Source: Mycteria americana (taxonomy: Eukaryota > Chordata > Aves > Ciconiiformes > Ciconiidae). Taken from it: DNA of 64,000 nucleotides. Positions within the stretch are counted from its first letter, which is position 1. Each line of letters opens with the position of its first letter. Under the pieces are notes generated by a model that was given only the letters and a program-made list of their open reading frames with translations, did not search any database and was not told where the DNA came from. Both the position numbers and the translations under genes were made by a program. This document shows positions 43,122 through 56,900 of this stretch, in pieces. The stretch covers positions 11,743,501-11,807,500 of the forward strand of contig NC_134368.1 in the NCBI RefSeq assembly GCF_035582795.1, given 5' to 3'.

Positions 43122-46100
43122 TTTGTCCATTTAAATTAAGTTAAGCTATGTAAGTTTTCTTTTTCTGAAATAGCATCTTTATTTTCCTTGGATTTAGTTC
43201 TGTGCATTCAAGCAGAAAGTTAAACAATGTCAAACTGCAGAAAATGAATTGCACAACATGCTGACAAGGTGAACTGGGGAAATGTTTGTTATTACATTAA
43301 CTTCTTACCTATGTCCTTAGTGTGAATTACTGGAACGTCAAAGTGAACTAACCAGCGTGGAATTTATTTTAAAATATGTATTCTCATAAAGTGGATCCTT
43401 TCTTCTATGCACTTAATTTTAGTGAAAGAAAAAAAGGAAGTGTTTGTATAATATTATTGCAAAACATCTCTCTAGAGTAGTTAATTCTCATAAGTGGTAA
43501 GAGCTTTCTATTGCCATTATCTTACTGAAATGACTTTTTTAGCTAAACTGTTTAGGGCTGATGTGAAAGATAAGTGTATCAAAACCAGTTTATGAATTCT
43601 GCCCTTCTAGAAATGATCTTTGTGACTGATTAAAGTGAACCATGACTTGTTTTGGGAAGAAACAAAGTACTCACCGGCATTCTTGCCTGTTTGTTTTAGT
43701 GCTCCTGACTACAGCTCTAGATGAGTTCTGGCTGCTGTGGTGAAGCCAGCTTTCCTTTTTATCCAATTCCCAACACATGTTTTTATAGGCTCTTTCTTTC
43801 TTCATACGTGTGGAGGGGATAATAAGGATTTTGTAGATGGAATCTTGATTTGTTTGAATGAGACAGAGTTTAGGTACTGAATAAGCTCAAGATTTGAAAT
43901 GAGAAGTGGTTTCTCCAACACTCAGAATCCCAGAAACCATCTTTGTTTATAATCCTGGTACCAGCATGGACTTTTCTGTTGTGAGACTACCTGCATTTTT
44001 AATATTAAATATATAGGTAATTTTTAAACAGAATTTGGCCTGTAAATTATTAGTATAAAATAAACAATTAATGTAAAATAAACAAACATATTGCTAACGG
44101 GTATCTCACCTGCCAGTGAAATGCAGCTCCTCTCTGAGGTGAAGCCCATCAGTGCAACTCGTGGTTGGGTCTAGTTCAATAAAAAATGCAAGAGCAGTTT
44201 CATGAAACAGGACATGAAATAACAAAAAGGATTCTGAAAAATGCCAAGTGCCGTGACCTTGAATACCATATATTTAAGTGCTGTATTTTTCTCTCATAAA
44301 ACTATTACAAATACTTAATTGTAACTCTGTTCCTCCTGAATGATCCTTTCTGGAATTCAGCAGAGCACTATAGAAACAAACCTGACAGATGTGCTCCCAT
44401 ACATCAGTTTTCTGTCAGAGTAACTGTGTGCTTTTTTGTCAGGAATTTAGTTAAGGACTCTTTAAAAGTATTGTTGCAGTTTATCTAGATCCCTGTTTCT
44501 CCCACAAAAATGTCATACAGCAATCCTGATGGCTTCTAGACTGCTGATTATCACTATGAGATGTCACAACAGGAGGTCTTCAGTATTGAGCAAGCGTACG
44601 TGTGTGTTCGTGTTTGGCTGTGCTGCCACCTTGAATCATTTCTGCCTCTTGCTTCTCTGCCTCTCTGGCTTCTTCTTCCTCTTCCCATCTCACTTTGGCT
44701 ATGTCGTTCCTTGGTTACGTACCCCCATGAGCTTCCTTCATTGTTTCCTTTAGTGTTCACATCACAACTTTCGAAGTGTACCTGCATAATACATGCTTGC
44801 ATCCCTTTATTTTCCTCCCATTCCTCCTCCATTTTGTATATAGCTTTTAAACTTTACCAAGCAATACCTATACCTTTCAAAACTTATTTGAACTTCTGGC
44901 CATCTTTTCCTAGATGCGCAAGGAAGAGTTGTATGTCACAGTTCTGCGTTATTCAGATGTGGCTCAGTATCTTATATCTGCTGAGACATACAGGAAACAT
45001 TTTATTTTCCGGCGTATTTGTTATCAGAACTCTTGAAGAGAAGCAGCCATATTTTTCAAATTACTGTTGTAGGGGGGATTGAATTTTTGGTGAGCAGCCT
45101 TCAGAGGTGGCTTGGCGTTTTAAAGCATTACAAGCTCTGGCATGAACACTCGAGAGTATAAAAGGAGTAGTTTTCATTCTCATTACTGTTTCTGAAGTTT
45201 CAGCTGTTTAGGCAGAAGAAGGGTCATGAGAGCTGTAGAAAACTTAGCCAAATAAACAGATGGGATCTTCTAGTCCAGCTGAAAGAACTACTCTTCCTGT
45301 GGAAGGGTCAAAGAGAGGATTTCAGAGCTAGAAAAATTCTACATCACCTGCTATGTCTGAGATCTTAGTGCTTCCCAGGGGCTGTCACAGAGAAATTCTT
45401 CAAGGAGGGAGACACCGCTGTTGAGTTAGAACGACTTCACCAGCCAGACACTGATTTCAGGGTATTTTGTTATCCTTATTGGCTATGAAGCATTCAAATG
45501 TAGAAGGTCTAAGTAGCAGTGGCTGAACATCTGCTCAGGAGGAATGAACCTAAAAGGACAATAATTGTAGAGGGAGATGAGGTCACACCAGTCTTAAGAA
45601 TGAGAGAAATTCTCATCCGTTTGTTAGCTTGCAGTGTTAGGACAGCCTGAAAAATAACTTACGAGCCAGAAGAAAAGACTTACTCCTTGACTGAAATACA
45701 CACTATCCAAGCAGAGATGTGCTGTGAAGAAGGAGTGCAGGTAGGGTTATACAACAGAGCAAGAAGTACTGAGCTTACAAATATAAGATAAATGGCGAGC
45801 GTGAGCTACAGGAGGGATGATGAAGTGACTTTCTTTGCTACAGTCTGGGTCAAAAGCAAGAAAAGAGGCAGACAAACCTGCATTAGCTGGTGGCATCCTG
45901 CTGTTGTACCCAGTTGTTTCAGTTGGATTTTTTGCTTCTGCAAGATGGCCTACCAACAAAAAAGAAATCAGTGCAATTGTCAAGAAAATTATTTTCTGGG
46001 GAAAAGTGGTTAAATGAAAAGAATGGTTCTGGATAGTGTTAAATGTAGCATAACTAATATCGAGCACTACAGATGACAAATCTACCAGCCAAAAATATAA

Positions 46101-49100
46101 ATAAATGGAAACCTAAATGCAAGCCACTTAATCATTGCTATTTGTTTTTCCTAGATAGCATCCAAAATAAAAACTGATCAGGAAAGATGGAAAAATAAAG
46201 TGAACAATCAAAAATCTGCTGCACTTGGGAGTGAGTAGCAAGATCCAAATGTGGCTGTTCGCTGCCACAGGGTTAGGAAGAGTGTACACAAAAGGAAATG
46301 GAGCATGTCTTCAGGGTTCCCAGAAGAAATCTGAGTGTCTATCTATCTTCGTCTGTGCTAAAGGACACGTTGCTGAAAGATGTGGCCGGTGAACATCCTT
46401 GCTGTAACACAGCAATGGAGCTCGAGCTGGAAAAATGCTGTTGTTTTTATATCTCCATTCAAAAGACACTGGTGATCTGCCCGATTAAACCAAATGCTAG
46501 CAAGCCTAATTTCTCTAGTGTTGTCTTAACTGGCACGTATCTATAAACATTTATTACACAGAATGAATGAACAAGTGAGCAGTGTTCACTGTGACCTTGT
46601 TGATAAAACCTTTTCAAACATTCTCCTCCCTTCCAGGCTGCAGTTCTCTATGCTTGGTCTGCACAAAATGTTCGTGGAAGGGAAGCATAGGTAAAAATCC
46701 TTTTCAGATATTTCCAAGAGAATGAGAGTTATTCCTTATCCTGCCCCTGCCCTCCCTCTATATTTACCCAGCTGGGTATGTAGTCCTCATTTCCCATCAC
46801 TTTCTGTAGACCCTTCTGGAACCTAATGCTAAGCAGATACTGTTTCTCTTGTCATGATAATTAAAACTCATTGATCAGAAATAAATATCGAGCAGCAAGG
46901 AAAATTTGCTGTCACTACTTATCTGAAAGAAAAGTTGATTTTATTTTAATCAGAACAAAATTGTGTTATGAAGTGTGCATTGTTAAGTGCATTCCAGTGC
47001 ATTGAAAAACTATGGCTATGGCCAAGTAAGTTAGATGTGGCCCAGGATTCCTATTCATCCTCTGTTTTGGGCTGTATGTTTTCCAGAAACAATGTAAAAT
47101 ACTTTTGAGTATTTGAGCACAGATGTATTCCTTAACTTTCTCTGGCTGTATGGATTATTTGCGAGTGGGTTCTCCAAGTTGAATGGGGAACACAAAAATC
47201 CCAGTGTAGAAAATACTGAAAAGTAGGTATAAATTGAAGTTGGACTTGATTAAAGCCACACATGTTGTCTTGGAGTTCATTCTGACCTGTTAAAATTCAT
47301 AGGGGACTTTCTCCCTCTTGCCGCACCCTGAAGATGACATAAATCAGTTCTAGGAAATAGGTCTTTGCCACATTTTTTTAATTAGAGTTAGTGATAAGAT
47401 TTGGCTCTTCTTCTTTTGCTGTATCGGGGATATTGATCACATGGGATTATTTCTGTTCCGTGCCTCAGAAGAGCCATGAGGGTTGGACATGCATAGTCAT
47501 GGTTAAAAGTTTACAATTCCTTCACCATCGTTACTTTTAATACTCTGTTTAAATTTGTTGCAGCACTGACAGTGTCTGTCAGAAAAAGACCATCTGTGTG
47601 AAGGAAAAGGTAAGTCATTCTTGCACTGCATAGCTGGCAATCATAAAAGAAAGATAGAGATGCTTATGCTTATTTCTTCAGCCTTGACATCTGACTATTG
47701 ACAGGTAAAATAGATCAGGTCAAGCACATTCCATGGAATATGCCAAGTGCAATTAATCTTCACAGGAACTGTAACTTGATTTTCAACAGCACTTTGACAT
47801 AATGGTGAAGAATTTAGACTGCTTTAAGCTACATTCATCCTGTCATTTATCTATATAAATCCTTTATTGCAACAGTTTTCTCTCAGGTGTGTGGCTGATC
47901 CAATATTTAAGAAGTTTTTATTATCTCCAAACTTTTGAAGCATGAAAAAGTTGTAATTGTGTTGGTTAAGCTATACTGTTGGGCTAAGTTATGGGAATTT
48001 CAGAGAGTACTTTATGTGTTCCAGGGTGGGATGATTTCTTCTGCTTTGCACATCAGTTCTGTAGCCTGGGGGACATTGGTTTTGCCATGGGGAGCTTTGT
48101 GTCAGTCCCTGACCTGCAGTGCAGTCTCTGTTATTGCTCTGTGTGTCTGCAAACTCTTACATTATGCCTGGCTAAGTCACTAAGGACCTGATCCAGAAGA
48201 AATTTAAGTCAGAGAGAATCTGTTTACTTATATGGGTTTTGGGTAAGGTCTGGAAGGCCCATGCCTGCTCCCAGTGAAAGGATAGAGGATTGTCTCTTAC
48301 TCTGGAAGAGGGCAGGATGTGGTTCTGTTTTGGATTAATAAAAAAGCAGTAAATCTAAGGTAGAAGAGGACTGATTAATTGATGGTGCACAGAAGGAAGT
48401 GCTGTCACTATTAAACGTGACCACTGAAGATGAATGCAGATAATCATAATTTCTACTGTGAATAACATAATCAGGAGAAATGTAAGGAGCTAGAGGGACT
48501 GACATCATGTCTACTGCTTACTCTTCCTGTTCAGCTACTATGCCCTAACATGCCAAACCCAGCTCTGGATCTATGTTTCGGAGGGGTTTGGAGGTGAGTC
48601 TTCCAGTTGTGAGTTCCTTTCAGAAAGATTGCCCAGTTAATCTGAGGTTGTGCACGAGAAACGAACAAATAAATAAATAAAGGGGGACCCTCATAAGATT
48701 CGTTTCTTCAGAATAGTCTTTGGCCACAGGAGGGCAATACTGTTCTATAATAAAACTGACATGTTTTATTCACTGAAAATCTGGATTGCAAACAGATGCC
48801 TGAGGGGGGAATGGCATTGATCACGTTTAATAGTCATCAAAGTCATATTGATCAGAAAGTGGATTTACACCTTTAGATATGTTGGTGTTGACCAGGTGTT
48901 GACCAGCTAGTCCTCCCAACACTGCTCTGAATATCATCCTCCTTTTCAGAAGAGCAAATTGCAGCACAGAAACTGAGAGCTGTGATGAGATGTAAGGAAC
49001 TACTGCTTCTCCATCTTTGGTTTAGATTGATACTGGTTTATGCCCTCCTTCCTTCCACATGCTGAATTGGAGGCCAGAACCAAGAGGTGGCACAAGCAAT

Positions 49101-50275
49101 ACAATAGTGAGTATGGCAGCGCCTCGTGGTGCTGGTGGAGGGTTCCTTGTCCCTTGTCCTGCAGCTGTTTCAAACTGAAGTAAGGAGAGTTTTAACTGAA
49201 AATGATGAGAGTCTGAGAGTGTGCGACTCTCACTAATACTGGTAGAAGTATTTGGCTGGGAAGGGTGGATCTTATTTTTCTTTTCTTCCTTAAGAAAGTT
49301 TCTGTGTTTTCCCCAGTGGCTGAGGGCACATTCTTCTTTGCTAGAACCCAGGCATAGGAGCAGGACTCTTAACTTATTAGGTTATTGATTCATGTCCTCG
49401 CTCTTAGCTGGTCAGATAAATCTTTCCTGTAAAGCCCTCTAGGCTTATTAGTTAGAAGGTTCTCCAGAGAAGCAAGTGTTGTGGGTTTTAAATCCCCAAA
49501 GCAGATGAGAGAGTTGAGTGTGCCTTCTCTGGCTCTTAGATGAATAGGGGATACCACTGTTGGGTCTTACGAGAGAAAATGGAAACTTCACTGCATTCTC
49601 TATGAAGATTAATCTGCTAGGAGTGCTTTGAGACTAGCGGATTTAACCTTTAAAGAGAGGGGAATACTTGGTTTATGCAGACTGAGAGTTTAGTGTGAGA
49701 ATGGTGTTTGGCACAGTTAGAAATGTGAGTACATTTGAGTACTTAATACATTACTTAACATACTTCGGGTACTTCAACATTAATATGAAAGTAATTTGTA
49801 GAGTCTGGATATCTCCTGAGTTTGGAGACAGCTGAACTCCCCAAACGAACAGAAAAGAACAGGAAGCTTTCTAAGGGCCAGCTCTCTCATCTGTGTTATT
49901 AGTATGCCAGGAATGGTCTTCAAGAAAAGTTGAAATCATATTAACAGTTAGAAAGGCATATTTATGAAGAATAGATTGCTAGCTTCCAAGCTAACCTTTT
50001 AGGTCAGCTGGAAATGAAAATGTTTCAGAGAACTAATGCTACTGAGCTGCTGCCCTTTTAGCTTCTATTTCTGAATAAAGGTTCAAAGAGGTCCCCTTCT
50101 GAAAGACAATTCTTCTGAGTGGTGTTTTTCAGTCTGTAGTTTGCACACAACTTCTGGTGGGCCTGCAAAAGCTAACTGAGACCCTTGTCTAGCTTCTCTT
50201 TAGTAGTTGCTATGCTTCCACTGAATGTACCTAAGGGAAGAAAGAGCATTCATGTCAGGTATATCTTAAATGTAA

Positions 50276-50352
50276 ATTTATTTATTTTGTCAATTATTTA
50301 TTTTGTCAATTATTTATTTTTGTCTATTTGTTTATTTATTTACTTATTTATA
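50276..50352. repeat. AT-rich tandem repeat (period 17, then TTTA units)
   Basis: TTTATTTTGTCAATTAT is repeated about two and a half times, then grades into TTTA/TTTG units. Simple-sequence DNA with no evident function. Confidence 0.8.
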
Positions 50353-53300
50353 CTTGTCTAAGGGGAACTGAAACAAATCTGACAGTTTCGAGGTGCTTGC
50401 ATTGGCAAGGAGGTAAGGAACCCAAGGAAAATGGCAAGTCCTTTGCGGTGCTTGTAACCCAAGCTGGCAATTATCACCTTCTGAACTACTGGAATCATTT
50501 TGGGAGCTGGTATCCTCAAGTGCTCAGAAAAGGAGAGGAATTCCTTCTTCTGGTGGGTGACAAACAATGTCTCTTTGGCAAAGGGCGGGCAGTGATGATA
50601 CAAACCATGATGTGATGAAGTTTTCCCAACTGAGTAAGTTTTTTTTGGGGGGAAATCTACATTTTGCAATTATGTAAGACTCTAAGACTTAGGTAAGACT
50701 CTTTTAATTTCATTTTACACATCACTTAATTTGTATGTATAGTGAAGCTGAAACAAGTGGAGCCAGTCACCCTAGTCTGTTGTGCACTTTTGTATGTACT
50801 TAGGTAAATCCCCTTCTCACTTTACTCCATAGTCACTTTTTCTACTTGAACCCACTACATTAAAAATCCCATATTTGACTTTGATATCTTATCCTTAAAT
50901 ATTGAAGAAGAATTATATTAGTGCTTCTTTGAGTCTTTGAGGGTCAGCTTTCTAACACTTAAAACATGTGAAAAGGGTCATGGTAAAGATGATTCTGATG
51001 TTACTTCTTCCTGAGAATTTTTTCTACTCTCTGCCACACCTATAGTGTATTCCTAGATAGATCTGCACATATCTTCTCTCAGAAGAAGTTGCTCAGCAGA
51101 AGTCATGAGCAGTCAAATGTCAACTGAAGGTCAGAGAAATGGCCCTTAGCAATCTATTAAGGTGTCCAGTAGCCTCATGCAGGAGGCAAGATAAACTTAC
51201 TTTATGACCTTTAGGACAAATCAGCCAAAACAATAAAAGCCACAGAAAATAATGCCCTGCATGGGGATGAAGAAGGTGGGCAAGCATTGGTAGAACTTTT
51301 CTGCTTTATTGATGTTTATGATTTTCTTCTACTTTTGAAACAATTCACAATGATTATTACTTCAAATGCTCATTTCTGTCCCACTGCTGAATGTTAGTAG
51401 GCAAATCCAACATTTTTCATTTTTTTTATTCTTTCTTTTTAATATAATTAACCTATTTTTCTGGCTAATCATGGAAATATTTGCTGTTTCTTTATTCACT
51501 GATTTAGAGGCTAGAAGAGAGACCATTAGAATTGGCTCATCTGACCTCTTGTACAAGCTGGACCAGAGAACTGAACTCCATAATCCCAGCGTATATTCTT
51601 CTTCTTGAGATGGAAAAGATGGCTTTTAGAAAGACACTACATTTTGTTTCAAGACTTTCAGTGACAACAAACTCACTATATTATGTGAAAGTCTCTGAAA
51701 TGCCTAATTACCTTCACTTAAAAATTGCATCTTCTGTCTAGCCTGGATGTAATTAGTGTCAGCTGGCTGCTATGGGATCTGGATGGGTCTGGTTAGTTGC
51801 CAGAGAGTACTCCTGAGAGAGTACCTGAGAAGAACGACAAAGAATAACTTAACTTGTTGCTCCTGGACCTTGATGCCTTTAGCAGTCTAGCTGAACTATC
51901 CACAAATGGTTTTGGTCTAAGCTTGGAAAAAACACACCTAACTATCTACATGAGGGTTTTGGTTTGAAGGTCTGTGTTTTGAAGGTAGGTGGGACAGAAG
52001 AATTAGCATTCACAAAGGCTAACTTTAGCCACAAGAGTCCAAGCGTCCCTCTGTCAGCAACAAAAATAGAGTGGTACTTCCAAGCACCCAAGTTAGAATA
52101 TTTAAAGTTAGGCTGCTGATTACCCGGGGCCCTGGAGGACCCTCCATAAATATCCCGTAGGGTCCACATTGTACACTTCTTTTCAGAAAGGTTTAATTTT
52201 GTTCCCTCTTTCTTTAGTAGCCCTTTGGCTACATGTGGGGGACTGTTTGAAGGAAATGTACTTCCAAAAAGAATGGATTGACTTTCATTGAAGAATCTGT
52301 CAATAAAGAAAAAATTATTTAAACCAGAATTAAAGGTAGTTTTCTTGCCTCTGCCAGATGAATTCCTAGCTGGAGAGTGGTAGGTGATTGTTTACTCTTG
52401 TAGGTGAGAGAATAGTTGTATTGGTATAGGTCAAGGATGTTTAAAGCCTCTAATATTCAATTACATAAACTAAAATCACCTCTGACCTTTGTGTGGAGAG
52501 ATGCTGTGTACCCTTGGTTAAGGCTATTTTTCCTACTGAATAGATTTATCTTTTTTTCAGAGTTTTGTTGTCATGCTTGTTTTTGTTATATGCTTTCATC
52601 TCATTTGGTGATGAAAAAGCATGCTGTGTGTGGGACTGTTCCTGAGCTCTAGAAACGTGATAGCTCTTTGTCACTTTTCACTTACACAAGCCACAGTGAC
52701 ATTCAATCTGGAGAAAAATATTGTTCCTAAACATTGGGGCACATGAATTACAGATTTTTACTGTTACAAAGAAGAGTGTACTTTAGTCAGTCAGCTGTTC
52801 AATGCAACGTATCAACTTAAGGGACCAGAGAGGTTTTCAACAACATGACCAGCACATACTGGAGGGGCATGATTTTTCTTTTCCTCTCAGCCTTCCCAGA
52901 ACTGCTGATATTTTACAGTAAAAACTTCTCATATCTTCTATTCAGTCTTTAACAGGATGCTTATTAAATCTCATGTAGTAGGGAAAAGTTCCTGAGCAGT
53001 GATGTCTTTGGCTATCTAATATATTGCTCCTAATTAAGTTCTCCTTTTGGCTCATGCACAGAACTATACTGGCTGAGAACTGCTGTCACCACAGGTAGAC
53101 AAAAAGAACCCCTGTAATCTGAAGTGGAGGAAGATTGTGCTGATGGTAAAATCTTCTTGGCTTTTTGTTGGCCTTCGGGGTTGTCATGAGAGTCTTAGAA
53201 TAATAGATGCTTCAATCGGAGTTGGAATTAAGGAGAAATAAATAGAATTGACCATTTGAATTGCCATCATAGAAATTAAAAGATGCATGTTCTGTTGCCA

Positions 53301-53911
53301 GCTCTGTCACTGTCCTGCTCTTTAGCTTTAGCAAGACCTTTCATAGTTTTTCTCTTTCCTACAGTTGTCAGTTTAAAGGGTGAGCCTTTTGGGATTGGAG
53401 CCTCTCATGTTACGCGATTTGGTCAGGCCTGCTCTTTTTTTTGCGGCTTCTAGGTCCTTCTATAAAAAAAATGCTAACAGGAAACTCCAAGGCTGTAGAG
53501 ACACACAACTCTGTACTCTTTTGCGATTGATTTTTTTTCAGGTGTTATTATCATCACAAGATGTAGCTAACTGATCCAACGCTGTGTCAAAGGCTGCTCC
53601 TTGGTGATTTACTGCAATAAAGGGTGCTTATTTCTATTTGTTAGTTAGTTATTCCAGGAAGAAAAAAAAAAGCAGCTTAAGTTTTTAAACCTATTATGCA
53701 GTATTCCAAAAGGTCAAGTTGCTGTTCTTTTTAAATACAATTTAATTGAAACTGGACAGTAGCCTGGATCTTCTTCAGGCGTAATGAAGCAGGCTATTGA
53801 TATGCACCATGTGTCCCTGATTAGAATCAGAAGGCTAGGAATGTTCAGCCAGTTAGGCAATTTGTAAGACATTGGCCCAATTAGTCTGGGACCATGGAAA
53901 AGCAGGTACAC

Positions 53912-53973
53912 AGAAAGATACTTTGCGTGTTCCCTGTAAACGCAGAAAGATACTTTGCGTGTTCCCTGTAAAC
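53912..53973. repeat. 31-bp tandem duplication
   Basis: CAGAAAGATACTTTGCGTGT and the following bases to GTAAAC occur twice in a row with a 31-bp period and essentially no differences. The copies are therefore recent. Confidence 0.9.
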
Positions 53974-56900
53974 ACAAAAAGAAACTACAAGGTGTCGAAC
54001 GATGTCCACGCTAATAAGGCCAATTAATTGGCAGAACTCTCTTGTTGCACTTTATTTGTCCCCTAGAAAGATTTGTCTGTAGTAGAAATTTACAGTGTAG
54101 TTAAATATAACAGTAGGGAAACACAGTATTTTTTCCATGAAGCGAAGTAACTATTCAGCTGACATTAGGATTTTGCAAAGAACAGTTTCAGAACATGCAC
54201 TAAAAATGAAGAGCCAAAGACAATAGTGAAGTTCCTTGTATGAGATTATGAGTAAAATTTACTTACTTATACTTGTGCTATGATATAGACAAGAAATTCC
54301 TATTCTTGCTCTCTGTTGTTTGCTTTCTGGCTGTGTTGCATGTGGTGTATCTGCAGACAAAGAGTAGAAGTTAGTCATTGTAGCTTACTGAAAATAAGCA
54401 AAAAGGGACAAAGTTAAGTCTTCAGCAGAACATAATATAAATATATATTTCCCCAATTAAACATGCCGCAGGATCTCTGAGAACATTAAGGCTTTGCTCT
54501 CTGGAGACCAGCAGAAGGTTTAAAAGCGTGAGGATTGTGTATGTGGGGAAAACACAAAGTCCTCCCTGCACAAACAGTTTAGGAAGGGGTATATATCATC
54601 TCCAATGATCATGTTTGGCTTTATTGACACCTGACTTATTGCTTTCAGATATTAATGCAAAGACCACAAACCAAGACTATAGTTTAACATCTGTAAAAAT
54701 CCTCTAATTTTGTATTGCGAATATAGCAGTTTCTGAACACCTCATTTTACAAATCCATCTAGGAGCAGCTACCATCGCCTAATTCTCTAGTTAAAAGAAT
54801 GACTTATTTAAAGAAGTACAGATGTGGTTCTCATGATAAATGGACTTTTGGATCATCTTAAGCAGAAAACATTCACTGTGGAAGATGTTTCCAGCCACAG
54901 TCAAATAACTCCATATATTTCAAGTTCCAGTTTTGTCTTTCTGGTTTATCAGAAGTTACAGCTTGTATGGACGCTTATGAAGTACAAAGACACATCTAGT
55001 GAAGTAGTATTATTTTGCAAGAATATGCCTGATCATGAATATACCCAAAGTACTGAAAAATCTCTCAGTAGGTCTGAAACATCAGAATTCTCTTTTTTAA
55101 TAGATGTATTTTATTGGAGAAAAAGGAAATGTTTAATTAGCTCTAGTCTAGAGACACACATGGGATGTTAATCAGATTTGCCAAATTTGTCAGAGCTGCA
55201 GTTATTTCTAAACCAAAGAAAATATTGTTTGACAGTGGCAAGTAAAGATGGGGTAGCTAGCAATTCAGTCTCCCCCATGAAAACAAAAGCCACATTGCAG
55301 AGGCTTTAACTGAAAATTAAACCTTCAAATAGTTTGCTTAGCTGGTGTTACAAAACATGTGCGTCTCAGCTCCTGAGTGTTTGAAAAACAGGTTGATTTA
55401 ATCATGGACTCAGGGGCTTTATTCACATGAGCAAGGGAATTAAAGTTCAGCTACTTTGTTGTGGGCTAAATGTTAATCCCAAGGTGACTGGTACTGAGGT
55501 GCCTAAGAGATAGTACTCAATTACTGAAGGTGATGAAGGTTTTTTGGCAGCCTGGTGCCTATTCATTGCATTTGTGCTGAACAAAGAAGCAACTGGAACA
55601 AAAAGAATAACAACCGTGAATCCTTCAGGAAATGTATCAAGTCAAAATTAAGGAGTTTACTTCTTTCATCTGCCAGAAATTTCTGGTGGAAAGTGTGATT
55701 CTCATAATGAATGCAGCTGCACAGTGGAGTCTGACAATACCTATCAGGTATTTATATTGCTATAGGGGCAGCAAATATAGGAACGTTTACCTATGTCCCA
55801 GTCCTGTCCCAGCTGGAGTCACTGGGCATCTGCGCAGAGGATTGTGTGGCTTTGCTGCAGCTAGCTGCTCTGTGCTGGGAAGTGTACTTTAAGCTGTAGT
55901 ACATGAGAAAAGGCAGTTCGTGAGGAGAGTAGAAGCCCTTGCTTTGCGAGAGCTGTCCTGACCCGAGTACGGGGCACAGCTCTCAATTCCTCCTGTCGCA
56001 CTTCCACTGTATTTAAAATAATGAAGTGCTTACTAGACCGTGGCAAATAAGTGTGAGAGTGATTTTATAGCCTAGTAGCTATGGTGTTTCCCTGAGAGAG
56101 GTCAGTGCTAGACTGCCTAATAGAAAATACTGGGAACATGTGCTCTGTAAGGGTCTCCTTTTTCCAACAGAATTTTAGTTTATTCCTTGAAAAGTGTAGA
56201 TTTAGTAAGGCGGTCTGAAGAAGCCCTTATTTTCTAAAGAAATTATACATAAGTGAGCTGCGTTTTAAAAGTATCTTCATACAGGAGTGGGGAAGGACAA
56301 CAAATTCCGTATAGCTTAGGTGAATATTCTGACAGTCAGACCAGTGAGTTAACAGAGATTGCATCCTTCCCTGGCTCAGTTTTGTTATTTGACTGGTTTT
56401 ATTTGAGAATATCAGCCATACTGCGAGGCAGGAAGGGGCCTGTGCTACATTGTGAGTTGAATGTGGCTAAGAGGTGGGATGGGTACTTGCCTTCATGTAT
56501 TCATCAAGACATAGACAGTCCCGGCCATTTTAAGCACCCTCAGGATTAGATGGAAGCTGAGCAGGAGTTTTGAGGGGCTGAATTTTGGAAGAAGGCATCT
56601 CAGCCTTTTTATAGATGCAGTCCCAAAGCAAACATAGGGAATCTGTCACAAATTTATGAATTGCTCCACAGGTTCCTAACTTCAGCCTTGTACCATAACC
56701 ATTGCACCACCTTCCTTTCATAGCATTGAAATGCAAACCACAGTATTTTGTCTCACCTACCTGTAGTAGTGCTGGTGATGGGACCTTAACCACTCTTCTT
56801 AAGTATTCCACAGTGTGTTAATCTTATTTTTGACCATGTCACTATTGTGAACCTGCATTTTCTCTTAGTTCATGTCCTTATGTTATTCCGATTTATACAG

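Noticed and set aside
44561-45082. 173-codon hydrophobic open frame on the plus strand
   Set aside because: No recognisable family, irregular Leu/Ser/Cys-rich composition, and no splice or promoter context. Best read as chance.
45747-46079. Overlapping open frames on both strands with a hydrophobic stretch
   Set aside because: No family recognised and no supporting signals. Too short and isolated to call.
50276-53973. Repeats considered as a CRISPR-like array
   Set aside because: They are contiguous AT-rich tandem repeats without unique spacers, in a vertebrate genome.
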